From positions 16,338,545 to 16,402,544 of the forward strand of contig NC_030386.2 in assembly GCF_001625215.2 (NCBI RefSeq): a DNA stretch of 64,000 nt, read 5' to 3'. This DNA is from Daucus carota subsp. sativus. Lineage: Eukaryota; Streptophyta; Magnoliopsida; Apiales; Apiaceae. Shown piece after piece: positions 23,584 through 34,918 of this stretch (position 1 is its first letter; every line of letters begins with the position of its first letter). The position numbers and the translations under genes are program-made. The notes under the pieces were generated by a model. That model was not told where the DNA came from, did no database searches, and saw only the letters and a list, made by a program, of their open reading frames with translations.

Positions 23584-24598
23584 ATTTAAAGAAAGAAAAT
23601 GGGCATTTTGTGTTATAGCCTTAAACTCGTGTGAGGCACCGGTGAGCATATAGTATTTTTTTTGTTTTTTTAACTAATTAAATATTTTATTTTTTTATTC
23701 TTTACATTTATAAAAAAATTATATTATTATTTTAGACTAGAAGACACTAGAGTTAAAAGACATTAGACCAAATGTATTTATAAGTTATGCAACTATTAAT
23801 AATTATTATATAATATTAATATATATTAATGATAGTAAGTTTATTGTTTTCTATTTTTTAATTAATTATAAATTATATTTAAAAGAATAATGATGAATTT
23901 TTATCTTGTAATATATTAAAGTGTTTAATGATGTAAGATAATGATAACTATAATTGTTGCAGAGTTTTTATTTTAAAGATAAAGTTGAGAAGCCGTGCGT
24001 TGCGGCGGTCTATAAAAATTATATTAATAATTCAAAATTAATATTTGTAGAATAAAATAAATTTGCGGTGGCCTATAAAAATTATATTAATCATTTAAAA
24101 TTATTATTTGTAAAATAAAATAAATTTTATATTATAAAATATGTGAGAGTATACCTTGAATCATGTCGAGACGTATGAAATCAAATCCATGTAGAGATAT
24201 ATTAGTGACTTCTTCCTCCAGTTTCTTTGAATGATTGTCCGCGGAAACATTAGTTTAAATAATATTTTTCAGTATACAAAGTAAACCGTATAAAAATTAA
24301 CAACAACAAACATGTCAGATGAACAAAACAAATATTATAAAAAAATAACCAACAAATATATAATATATCGATAACAGTTAATTTATTGACATTTCCATCC
24401 ATCAACATCATGTCAAGACTATATTCTTCTCCCGTGTTTGGATTTGTCGACTCTCACACCCGACAAACTCTAATCAGCCAATCATTTCCATCGTCATTCA
24501 AAGCATGTAGTATAATTCATTATTGTATTAGATGGAGAAAATAAATAGACACAAAAAGATTGTTTATGTTAAATTTTATGATGTCTGGTATCAATTTA
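23584..24598. other. AT-rich intergenic DNA
   Basis: No gene seen. A GCCGTGCGTTGCGGCGGT hairpin-like word is at 23992-24009, followed by ATAAAAATTATATTAAT; a GCGGTGGCCTATAAAAATTA copy lies near 24065, so the block is a short tandem of about 70 bases. Confidence 0.45.
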
Positions 24599-25158
24599 TA
24601 GGGGTTGATTCGAGAAAGGACTGGCTTATCAAAAATACACATTTTCCAAAAATATGATGATAGTTTCAAATTCTGATTTGATTTTGATATTTTGAAAAAG
24701 GTAGTTCTAAGACTTTTTTTCAATATATCTGAAACTAAAAAAGACAGTTTTTTTTTTTGTTATTTTTTCATCCAAAAAATCCAGAAAATTAGAAAAATAG
24801 AACAGAGCTCTCTGAGAGGCGCCAGCTAAACGACCCATGCTTCTCCTTATTGGGGTTAATTCGAGAAAAGACCGGCTTATCAAAAATACTTTCTGTTTTT
24901 GATATACACGTTTTCCAAAAATATGATGATAGTTTCAAATTCTGATTTGATTTTGATATTTTGAAAAAGGTAGTTCTGAGACTTTCTTTCAATATATCCG
25001 AAACTAAAAAAGACAGTTTTTCTTTTTGTTATTTTTTTATCCAAAAAATCCAGAAATTAGAAAAATAGAACAGAGCTCTGTAAGAGGCGCCACCTAAACG
25101 ACCCATGCTTCTCCTGAGCTCTAAGAGGCGCCACCTAAACGACCCATGCTTCTCCTTT
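24599..25158 (+). repeat. Tandem repeat, about 255 bp unit, 2.2 copies
   Basis: Unit 1 at 24599-24850, unit 2 at 24851-25116, and a 42-base third piece at 25117-25158. Shared parts include GACTGGCTTATCAAAAATAC, TGATTTGATTTTGATATTTT, GAACAGAGCTCT, GAGGCGCCA and AAACGACCCATGCTTCTCCT. Unit 2 has an extra TTTCTGTTTTTGATATAC. No coding content. Confidence 0.85.
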
Positions 25159-25179
25159 ATATATTAACTAGTGAATAAA

Positions 25180-26314
25180 GCCGCGCTTCGCGGCGGTGTT
25201 ATGAATTTTTTATAAACTTTAATACGAATTAATATATAATTGTATAAAAGTTATTTTGAGTCATGTTCTCATTAAACATATCATTAATAAAAAAATATTA
25301 CAATTAATATAAAAATTTGTTTAAGTGGTACTCCTATCAAACACAATACTAATAAAACAATTGTTTGAACCGCCCTTCTATCAAAGATAATAATAATCAA
25401 TAAATATTATAATTATGATAAAATTAAATATAATAATATAAATAAAAATTAGTTTGAGGCACTCTCTTATAAAAAACAATACTAATAACAAAAAATTATA
25501 ATATAAATATTAGTTTGAGTCGCTCTACCGTCAAACAAAATATTAATAAAAAATTATTATAATTATGATAAAGTTAAAGATTATAAACTATTTTAAGCAT
25601 GGGTCCCGTTTTAATAAAAAATTACATTATAACTTAGATAAAAAATTGTTTTAGCCGCTTTCCCGTCAAACATAATACTAATAGAAAATTTATTATTGTT
25701 TAGATAAAAATTAGTTTGGGCCGCCCTCCCCTCAAACACAATACTAATTAAGAATCTTTTTTTTATAAATTTTTATACAAATTAATATTATAATCGCATA
25801 AAAGTTTTTTTGAGTCATTTTCATGTTAACCATATCATTAATAAAAAATATTATAACTAATATAAAAATTTGTTAGTGGCCCTTCTATCAAACACAATAC
25901 TAATAAAGATAATTGTTTGACCCGCCCCTCCATCAAAGACAATATTAATCAATAATTATTAAAATTATGATAAAATTAAACATAATAATATAGATAAAAA
26001 TTAGTTTGAGCCGCTCTTTTGTCAAAAACAATACTAATAACAAAACATTATAATATAGATATTAGTTTGAGTCGCCCTACCGTCAAACACAATACTAATA
26101 AAAATTATTATAATTATAATAAAGTTAAAGATTATAACTGGAGAAAAATTATTTTAAGCTGTGGTTCCGTTTTAATAAAAAAAATATATTATAACTTAAA
26201 TAAAAAAATTATTTTAATCGTTTTCCCGTCAAACATAATAATAACAGATAATTTGTTATTATTTAGATAAAAATTAGTTTGGGCCGCCGTCCCCTCAAAC
26301 GTAGTACTAATCAA
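25180..26314 (+). repeat. Tandem repeat, about 560 bp unit, two copies; Helitron-like hairpin
   Basis: Copies at about 25202-25750 and 25752-26314 share the same order of ATATCATTAATAA, TCAAACACAATACTAATAA and TTAGTTTG.GCCGC words. Within each copy the last two words themselves recur about every 70-110 bases, so the array has two levels. A GCCGCGCTTCGCGGCGG hairpin at 25180-25196 opens the block; such hairpins are often seen near plant Helitron-like ends, but no CTRR terminus was confirmed. Confidence 0.75.
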
Positions 26315-26631
26315 AAATCGTTTACATTATGATAAAATTATAATTATAATTGCATAAATTTATCCAATTTCATATATTTTAGTTATTATATTTTTTTAAG
26401 ATTCCTATTTCTTAATTGTTTAGAATTATTTTTTGTTTATTTTAAGATTCGTATTTGTTAACTAATTAGAATTTCATAGATTTTAACTGTTATATTTCTT
26501 TTAAGATTCTTATTTGTTAACTTTTTAGAATTATCTTTTTTTTTAAGATTCATATTTTTTTATTAATTAGAACTTCATAGATTTTAGCTTTTATATTTTC
26601 ATTAAAATTTCTATTTCTTAACTACTTAGTA

Positions 26632-26891
26632 CTCCCTCCGTCCCCTTTTACATGTCCCCATTTGACTTTTGATCAGTCAAATTAACCAAATTTTGACTAA
26701 ACATTACAAATTATCTCTTCATTATATTCGAAATCTGAAAGTTGCATATTAAAATACACTAAATATACTTTCTAATGATATAATTTTTATTATTTTTTGA
26801 ATTATATGATATATGTAAAATTTCAGTCAAAATATAGTCAATTTGACTAGTCTAAAGTCAAACAGGGACATGTAAAAGGGGACGGAGGGAG
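26632..26891. mobile_element. Stowaway MITE
   Basis: 260 bp; ends CTCCCTCCGTCCCCTTTTAC and GTAAAAGGGGACGGAGGGAG are perfect inverted repeats over 20 bases, extended inward by ATGTCCC/GGGACAT. TA flanks both ends. The long, nearly perfect termini suggest a young insertion. Confidence 0.9.
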
Positions 26892-27176
26892 TATTATATC
26901 TTTTTATGATTATTATTTTTAGTTATTTTACTTATTTTTTTCTCAAAGAATTTGAAAAATTAAACGAATGGTTTGTAGAGACCTGACCGTCCAGCTTTAT
27001 GTGACAATTGTGAAATATATGAATGCATTAACATCTACGTAGAGATTCTGATACACCTGCGCCATACGAAGTTTGGACCGATTAAGGGAAGCTCTTGATC
27101 TCTCCAACTCATACACATACACGAAAGAGTAGAGCAACAAAATCATAAATGCACTCCATGTGCACTAAGCAAAGTA

Positions 27177-27441
27177 TGAACATGACCTAGTTTATGTCAC
27201 CATTAAAGCTTGAAAAACAAGAAAATAAACTGTGTATATTATCTGGTAAAAGTTGGTTACAAAGTGGTGCTACTCAGTCTATATATAGAGCAAAACTATA
27301 CCACTACTACATACTACAACTCATGCTTAGCTGTCACTATTCTGTTATTTCATAAGGCTTTGTTTGGATAAATGGCACTGTCAGCTTGTGCTGCACACTT
27401 CGTATACCTATAGCCAAAGCTGCTAGCTGTAGCTTATTACT
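27177..27441 (-). repeat. Copia-1 3' LTR
   Basis: 265 bp, matching 32318-32582 at all but about eight positions. A purine-rich AAAGGGGAGAG tract precedes it on the minus strand. The pol reading frame continues about 100 bases into this LTR before its stop. Confidence 0.9.
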
Positions 27442-30400
27442 CTCCCCTTTGTGAGAGTCTCCTTCTGTCTTGCTATCTTCTGTATCATTGTCAGCCCCCC
27501 CACAAATTGGAGACGATGTGGAAGTGAAAAATGTGAGTCCCAATTTGGAACAACATGTCCAATGAGGGATCTTGCCAAGGCCTTTGGTCAATATATCAGC
27601 TGGATTCAGTTTTGAAGCTACTGGAAGCACACACACAAGACCAAGGGCAATCTTTTCTCTGATGAAATGGTAGTCTATCTCGATGTGCTTTGTACGAGCA
27701 TGATAGACTGGGTTTGCAGCCAAATCAAGAGCTGATTTGCTATCACAAAACAAATTAACAGAGCCCGTCATAGGAAGTGTCAACTCTGTCAACAACTGCT
27801 TAAGCCATAAAACCTCACATGAAGCATCTACAAGGGCACGATATTCTGCCTCTGCAAAGCTACGGGAAGTTAATGCTTGTTTCTTAGATCGCCAAGAAAT
27901 CACAGTGGGACCTAATGTAAAAACATAACCTCCTACAGAGCGTCGATCAAGTGGACAGGCTCCCCAATCACTATCAGAAAATCCTTGAAATGTGAGGGAA
28001 TTGTCTGATGGGAAAAATAAACCATGAGAATTTGTGAGTTTCAGATAGCGTAACACACGATGAACAGCTTCCATGTGCTTAATGCGAGGAGCATGGAGAA
28101 ACTGGCTGAGTAACTGTACTGAGAATGCAACATCTGGTCGAGTGGTAGTGAGATATAACAGCTTCCCAATCAAAGCACGATAGACAGTTGCATTAGGAAG
28201 AAGAGCACCAGATTCATCAGAATCATAGAGTTTAATGTGAGGGTCAACAGGGACTAATAGAGGATTGGCATCTGACAAATTTGCCACCTCAAGTAAATCT
28301 CCTATGAACTTCTGTTGGCTGAGAAAAATGCCCTTCTTTGTTCTTTTAACCTCCAAGCCAAGATAATATTTGACAGGGCCAAGGTCCTTAATAGTGAAAT
28401 GGTTATGTAACAGGTCTTTAAGATGTTGTATAGATGGCATATCATTACCAGCAATGAGTATGTCGTCAACATACACAACAACAACCAAAAAAATAGAACC
28501 CTGTCGAAATGTAAACAGTGAAGGGTCAAGAAGTGACTGAGTATATCCAGCTGCAACAAGTGAAACAGCTAATTTTGTGAACCACTCACGTGAGGCCTGC
28601 TTAAGACCATAGATGGGTTTCTTGAGTTTGCAAGCAAGACGTTTTCTAGGAGGAGATTTGTACCCTAATGGAAGTTGCATGTATACATCCTCAGAAAGAT
28701 CCCCATGTAGAAAAGCGTTGTTGACGTCTAGTTGTTCAACATACCAGTTCTTGGCAGCAGCAATAGCCAAAACACTGCGAACTGTCACAAGCTTAACAAC
28801 TGGAGCGAACGTGTCATGATAATCTTCCCCAGCAGACTGTGTATACCCTTTTGCCACAAGTCGAGCCTTGTAGCGTTCGATTTCACCATTTGGTAAGTAT
28901 TTAACTTTAAATACCCATTTGGAACCAACACACTTCTTTCCTAGTGGCAACTCAGTAAGGGTCCAGGTGTCATTCGTTTCTAGAGCAATTAGCTCCTTTT
29001 CCATAGCTTGAACCCATAAAGGATCCTTAACCGCTTGATAATAATGTGTAGGCTCGACAACTGAAGCAGAGCACACTTGAAGAATTTGTTCTTCAGGATC
29101 ATAAGTACCATGATCAATTAAAGCAAAGTTGGCAAAAGCTTGAGTTGGTATGTGGTAATCATTCCACCAACTGGGAAGAGTCTTTACCCAAGTGGACTGT
29201 CGAGTAGGTTGTGTGACGACTGGCAACTGTTGTACCTCTTGATGTTGATCAGAATTACCAGAAGAAGTAGAGTTGCCCTCACATGTAGGACTAGTATCTG
29301 GGGAAGTGATAGGTGCATCACAAGGAGTACTGATATGTGGTGAAGAGGCACCTGGTGACCCTGGTGACTCGTTAATCAGATTGTCAGAACCCTGTGTATT
29401 AGTCTCAATAAGAGGAGAGTTTAACCAGTTCATAAAGGAATAAGAGTCATAAGGAGTGACTTCTGTGCTCTTGATTGTATCTGCCACTGTGTGGAATGGG
29501 AATACATGTTCCAGAAATTTTACATGACGGCTGACAAACGTTGTGTGATTGTCTAACCGTAACAACTTATAACCTTTTTGGTGAAAGGGATAACCAATAA
29601 GCACACATTTGATGGCTCTATCATCAAATTTGTCGTTGGAGTGAAACGAAGCATAGCACAAGCAGCCGAAACACCGTAGCAAGCTATAGTCAGGAAGTGT
29701 TTTATGCAAAACCTCATACGGACTTTTGTTGTTGAGAACTGGTGTTGGCAAGAGATTAATAACATATGTGGCAGCTAAAATGCAATCACCCCAGTACCGC
29801 TTAGGAAGACCATATTGAATTCTAAAAGCTCGAGCTACCTCAAGTAGGTGCCTATGTTTACGCTCAACTCGAGCGTTTTGTTGAGGTGTATATGTGGAAG
29901 CAGTTTGATGAAGTATACCAAGCTCAAATAGAAAATGAGAAAACTGGTGATTTATAAATTCACTCCCATTATCTGTGCGAACAGCTTTAATACATGCCTT
30001 GTATTGAGTAGTAACATATGCAGAGAATGCCTTAAAGTGTGAAAAAACATGTGACTTGCTAGGCATAAGAAAAGTCCAAGTGGCTCGTGAACAATCATCT
30101 ACTATTGTGAGGAAGTATTTACACCCATTTACAGTACTAACATGGTAAGGCCCCCATACATCCATATCTATGAGATCAAAAACATTAGTAGCATGACTAT
30201 TGCTTCGTGAAAAAGATAACATAGATTGCTTGGAACTCGGACAAACAGGACACTCATTACAAGCAACGTAATGTTTGACACAGGGAATAAAACTCAGTAC
30301 ATTTTGTGAAGCATGACCTAAACGTAGGTGCCATAACTTTGAACTATTAACATCAACAGAGCTAGACACAGATGAATTACAAGCAGTATCATGCAAAAGA

Positions 30401-32028
30401 GTACGCATGACAGGAGAAGGGGCAATAGGAAAGTAATATAGGCCACCATATTCAACACCAGTTGCCAAGGTACGCAGCTGGTCCTGAACCTGGAACACAC
30501 ATTTAGAGGATATAAATGTGATTGAAATACAAGATTGTTGTGTAAGCCTGCTGACAGAAAGCAAGTTACAGTGAAACGACGGTATGTAAAGCACATCCTT
30601 GAGAATTAAAGTGGGACTTAAGTGAACAGACCCCATTTTGTGAACAACAAGTGATTGACTGTTGGGTAAAGCAACATGAATGGGTGTGTGAAGCATAGTG
30701 ATGTCAGTCATGAGACTAAGATTACCACACATATGACTCGACGCACCACTATCTATGATCCATAAATTTTTCAACTCGGCAGGAATATAAGACATCATGG
30801 AGAATGCCAAACCTGCAATATTTGAAATGTGATCTTCTGGAGTAGCAGATGCAACAGATGAAGAGGAACTTGTAAAGTTCGAAACCATGTGACTAAGCTG
30901 TGCCATCTGCTGCTGAAGTTGCTCCAGAGAGAACTGTGGAGAAATAGCTGCACTATTGCCAATAGCCTGTTGAACATTGTTGGCCTGTTGTGTCTGCATC
31001 TGTGTAGGGTGAGTGCGAAAACCGCCTTGATTCCCAGCGAACTTGCCTTTGCCACGTCCTCGTGGAGGATATCCAATGAGCTTGTAGCAGGTTTCCTTTG
31101 TATGCCCATCCTTATGACAATAGCTGCATTTCAAACCCTATTTCTTAGAACTGGTTGAATCAGGAAGAACATTGTTCGTCCCAGCAGAGGAAACAGTAGG
31201 AGACGTTGTAGATATGTCAGACTTGACATTGCCAAGAAAAGCATTAGAAGAAACATGTTTCTGGCGTTGTTTCTCCTCCTGTTTAACAAGGGAATATGCT
31301 TGAGTAATAGACGGCAATGGATCCATCATGAGAATCTGACCTCTGGCATTAGAAAAGCTGTCATTAAGCCCAATAATAAATTGTAGCAAGCGCTTTCTCT
31401 GATGCCTTGCTTCAACTACTAGATGAGAATCACACTTGGCACTGCATTTGCAGGTAGTAGTAGGTTCCAAAGCCACATATTCATCCCAAAGATTTTTCAT
31501 CTTATGATAGTAGATTTCAACCGACTTGTCACCTTGCTCAAGAGCATGGAGATCCTTAAGGATTTGATAGATGCGGTGTCCATCAATACTAGAGAACTGT
31601 CCAGTCAATTCTTCCCAGACTTCTTGAGCTGTGTTGACAAAATCCATGCCATTACTGATTTCCTCTGAAACAGTGTTCAAGATCCAGCTTATCACCATAT
31701 CATTCACACGCTCCCATTGAGCACGAAGAGGTGATTCAGCATCAGGCATTGGCACACTACCATTAAGAAGACCTAATTTGTTTTTGGCAGACAAAGCTAT
31801 GCTTAATGAGCGCTTCCACGGACCAAAATTCTCTGTGCCTGTGAGCTTCTTAGAGATCAACACAAGGCCAGGATGATCAACGTTTTGTAAATACAGAGGA
31901 TGTCCATTTGAGGTGATGAAAGACGCATCATCAAGATCGCCGGAGTTAGGAACCTCATCATGAGGTGTATTCTCAGAATCGTCATTAGCACCATTGATAA
32001 CAACATTAGCATATGAAGTTCTCCTCAT
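27337..32028 (-). pseudogene. Copia-1 gag-pol, one in-frame amber codon
   Basis: The gag part (32028-31141) is 296 residues with LTGTENFGPWKRSLSIAL typical of copia gag. A TAG at 31140-31138 interrupts the frame; without changing frame, pol continues to 27337 for about 1,266 more codons. Order: CCHC knuckle CSYCHKDGHTKETC directly after the stop, protease WIIDSGASSHM (near residue 129 of pol), integrase with WHLRLGHAS, DMDVWGP, RTDNGSEF and the glutamate in QQNARVERKHR, reverse transcriptase WVFKVKYLPNGEIERYKARL near 738 and YVDDILIAG near 890, RNase H SDSDWGACPLDRRSVGGYVF near 1050 and the terminal YHFIREKI block. All catalytic motifs look intact, so the single stop is either one recent mutation or a readthrough site. 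It sits exactly between gag body and zinc knuckle. Confidence 0.9.
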
Positions 32029-32303
32029 TTTTACTCAAAATACACAAATCACACAAGTACCAGATGAAATGTGAAGTAAATCGAGGAATAACAAGATGCA
32101 AATAGGAACGAATCACACTGAATTACAGGAAACTCAACTGTAATGGAGGATGCAAATTATCACTCAAGAACAGAGTAGATCTCGAGTATGCAAGAAACGT
32201 TAACAAAACGAGAAATCGAACAAGAAATCGAAAGAGAGAGGAAGAGATTACTGAGCAGGCGATGGAGCGAAGATTGAGCGGAAGAGAAACAGCGAAGATC
32301 TTA

Positions 32304-32315
32304 GCTCTGATACCA
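32304..32315 (-). other. Copia-1 primer-binding site
   Basis: On the minus strand TGGTATCAGAGC, two bases from the LTR end. It is complementary to the 3' end of initiator methionine tRNA, the usual plant copia primer. Confidence 0.9.
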
Positions 32316-32317
32316 TA

Positions 32318-32582
32318 TGAACATGACCTAGTTTATGTCACCATTAAAGCTTGAGAAACAAGAAAATAAACTGTGTATATTATCTGGTAAAAGTTGGTTA
32401 CAAAGTGGTGCTACTCGGTCTATATATAGAGCAAAACTATACCACTACTACATACTACAGCTCATGCTTAGCTGTCACTATTTTGTCATTTCATAAGGCT
32501 TTGTTTGGATAAATGGCACTGTCAGCTTGTGCTGCACACTTCGTGTACCTATAGCCAAAGCTGCTAGTTGTAGCTTATTACA
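32318..32582 (-). repeat. Copia-1 5' LTR
   Basis: 265 bp; on the minus strand it begins TGTAATAAGC and ends CATGTTCA. A TATATATAGA stretch inside is a candidate promoter box for the element. Confidence 0.9.
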
Positions 32583-33180
32583 AAGTCTAATATAAAGCGA
32601 AATATTGTGATATTTTTAGCCATAACAATACATAAATAAGATTCCAAATAAGGGACCAGAGTTTCAGGGATTTATATGATAATACACATCGGAATTTTAT
32701 AAGAACCTGGCAAACAAAAGTTTACCCATGTTTTATGTTTAACAGATACATTATGATTTAAAATTGCACAATTGATGTGAAACCTTCAAAAATAAAAAAC
32801 AAAGAGATAACCATATAAATATTATATAAAAAATGATTGCTTTTAGTGAACTTGTAACTAAAAACATGCTCTCTAGTCTCTTCCAGTTTCAATACAGAAG
32901 TTATATTTAATTATTTATCTACCCTAATAGTTGCACTTATCACCAATTATATGATATACCTACCACAACATGAAGCCGCATAAATTTAAAGAAGTTCCAG
33001 AGATCAGAAAAAGCATCTGGTGACAAACCAATCCATGTCTGAGGACAGCCGCCTCGAATGACTTACCAGAGTAACCCAAAAATATAAGTCATCGGATGAG
33101 TGGATGCCGGAGACGCCGCTGGATTTTTTTATTAGCTTAATCTTCGTGAGAGCGATCGAAAGCGAATTCGTAGTATTTAG
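32583..33180. other. Spacer between Copia-1 and Copia-2
   Basis: About 590 bases of older DNA between two insertions. I see no gene; a donor-like CTG/GTAAGT on the minus strand near 33070 has no convincing coding partner. The last five bases, TTTAG, are the target duplication of Copia-2. Confidence 0.5.
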
Positions 33181-33810
33181 TGTTAGTGTAGGTGCCCTAG
33201 AGGCAATACATTGTTCTTTTAAACTTTTATGTTAGTTGTTCATTCAATAAATGTATTTATTATGATCTAAATTACTGCGATATTTTGTTAGCATAATAAA
33301 TGTCCTTAGAATCATGATACACATTATATAGTTTAAGTACATGACTTGAACATGAGATTATATAATATATCATATTCTTAAATGTCTCTAGTCGAGTATT
33401 ATTATATAGGACAATAATAATACATAGATAGACTAGTATGTTGTTTGACAAGAGAACCACATTTAATTGGTTATAAGTATGGGGATACTAAAGTCAATAC
33501 ATAGGTACATGTGAGAGTACATGGTACTGGACAGACCCACAGTGAGATTCTTCATGTTTAATAAAGTCATAAGAAAGACTCACAGTGATAATGGTGTAAT
33601 GATCCTTTGACTTGAAATCATTATATTTCTATACGAGGATTAATATACTTTGACTACATTAAAAGTCACCTTTGATCGGGTGATGATAAAAGTTGACATC
33701 GGGTATATCATGAGTCATATGAGAAATATGAATGATAGATAAAGTATTTAACCCTCCTATAAATAGGAGAGATATTATTGGCCTCTTGATTGAGTGAGAC
33801 TATAAATGCA
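33181..33810 (+). repeat. Copia-2 partial 5' LTR
   Basis: 630 bp aligned without length change to 38891-39520, starting TGTTAGTGTAGGTGCC. It contains the U3-like part and a CTATAAATAGGAG promoter-like box, but the U5-side 870 bp of the 3' LTR are absent. Confidence 0.85.
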
Positions 33811-34918
33811 AAGAAGTCTAATCAAGAAATTGAGACATACAAGAAGTCTAATCAAGGAAGAAGACTTATGTAATAAGTAGTTTTATTTACTTCCATCACC
33901 ACATTAGATAACCTTGATCTTTATCATGAGCTTGATAAAGATCACATAGGATGGGGCCCATAACCAAACACATTTACTTTATTGCACTTTACATATATAT
34001 GCCATGCGATGAATGTATGTATAGAGTAGTGATAATTATGCATGCTTAATTAGATTAAGGATGAATGTATTAGATACGATACCCATGCCATGCCTGCTAA
34101 ACAAGATAAAATATGTAACGATTTAAGATTTTTACAACGATTATGTGATTCTTGTGTTTATGAAACACGGAATTAATTATGGATTTTTGGTATTCAATGA
34201 GAGGAAGATTCCGTCGGATTTGGGGTTTTTAAGTATAGCCGTTGTGCCAACACCTCAAGTCGGGTTTCAACCAATCAAAGAGTATTGATTTGAAATATTT
34301 AATTCAAGGAAAAACTGAAAATCTCTTTATGATGGGATCATGATCGTTCTTAATTAAAATCCCTAAGTAAAATATTAAGTTTTAATCAGATGTTTTCCAA
34401 TGAATGAACACTCATTGAATCCTAGATCGATACGGGGAAGGCTGTCAGTGGCAGGGGACTCCTATCTATCATGGTGAAATGCGACGAATATAAACGGTTA
34501 TATTCGGACGTTGTATCATTGGGTCCAACTTAACTAAATTATGATAATAAGGTGAATGTAAACGGTTATATTCAACTATTATGAACTTAGAAGCATAGAG
34601 TTTGGTTAAAAATAGATAGATAAGATCAATTGTTGTTCACCAAACTATCCAAGAATTATATATGATATAATTGACAACTGTTGTCTACCTAAATAATCAT
34701 GTTTTAAGGACTACCAGTGGTTGACTTATGACATGACGAAATATGGATCTTGGCTCACTAGAAAGATTTATGGGATATACTTTCCGAATTAATAGTTGGG
34801 GCTATTAATTTGATAAAAATAGTGGGAGATATATTATGAATATATCATATGCACATAAATATTTAACTCAGACAATCTAATGTTTATTTTGCACTTTTAT
34901 CATTGTAGATACTGAATA
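33811..34918 (+). other. Copia-2 leader / replaced region
   Basis: Non-coding DNA between the truncated 5' LTR and gag. It does not match the missing LTR part. AAGAAGTCTAATCAAG occurs twice at the start. The last 200 bases end in TACTGAATA just before the gag ATG and look like a normal retrotransposon leader; the origin of the rest is unknown. Confidence 0.5.

Larger units (their letters stand above)
27177..32582 (-). mobile_element. Ty1/copia LTR retrotransposon (Copia-1)
   Basis: 5.4 kb element in minus orientation with 265 bp LTRs. The primer-binding site lies next to the 5' LTR. Flanking bases AAGTA (27172-27176) and AAGTC (32583-32587) are a four-of-five match to a target duplication. 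The LTRs differ at about eight positions by eye. The LTR interior edge at the 3' copy reads AGTAATAAG where the 5' copy has TGTAATAAG. It carries a near-complete gag-pol with a single in-frame stop. Confidence 0.92.

Noticed and set aside
24520..24992. Two similar 67-residue minus-strand frames (KKSLRTTFFK... and KESLRTTFFK...)
   Set aside because: They are the same chance frame in both units of a tandem repeat; no start context, splice partner or domain.
32990..33175. Possible exon with a CTG/GTAAGT donor on the minus strand
   Set aside because: Joining it to the sequence beyond Copia-2 gives only short frames with stops and no recognisable protein.
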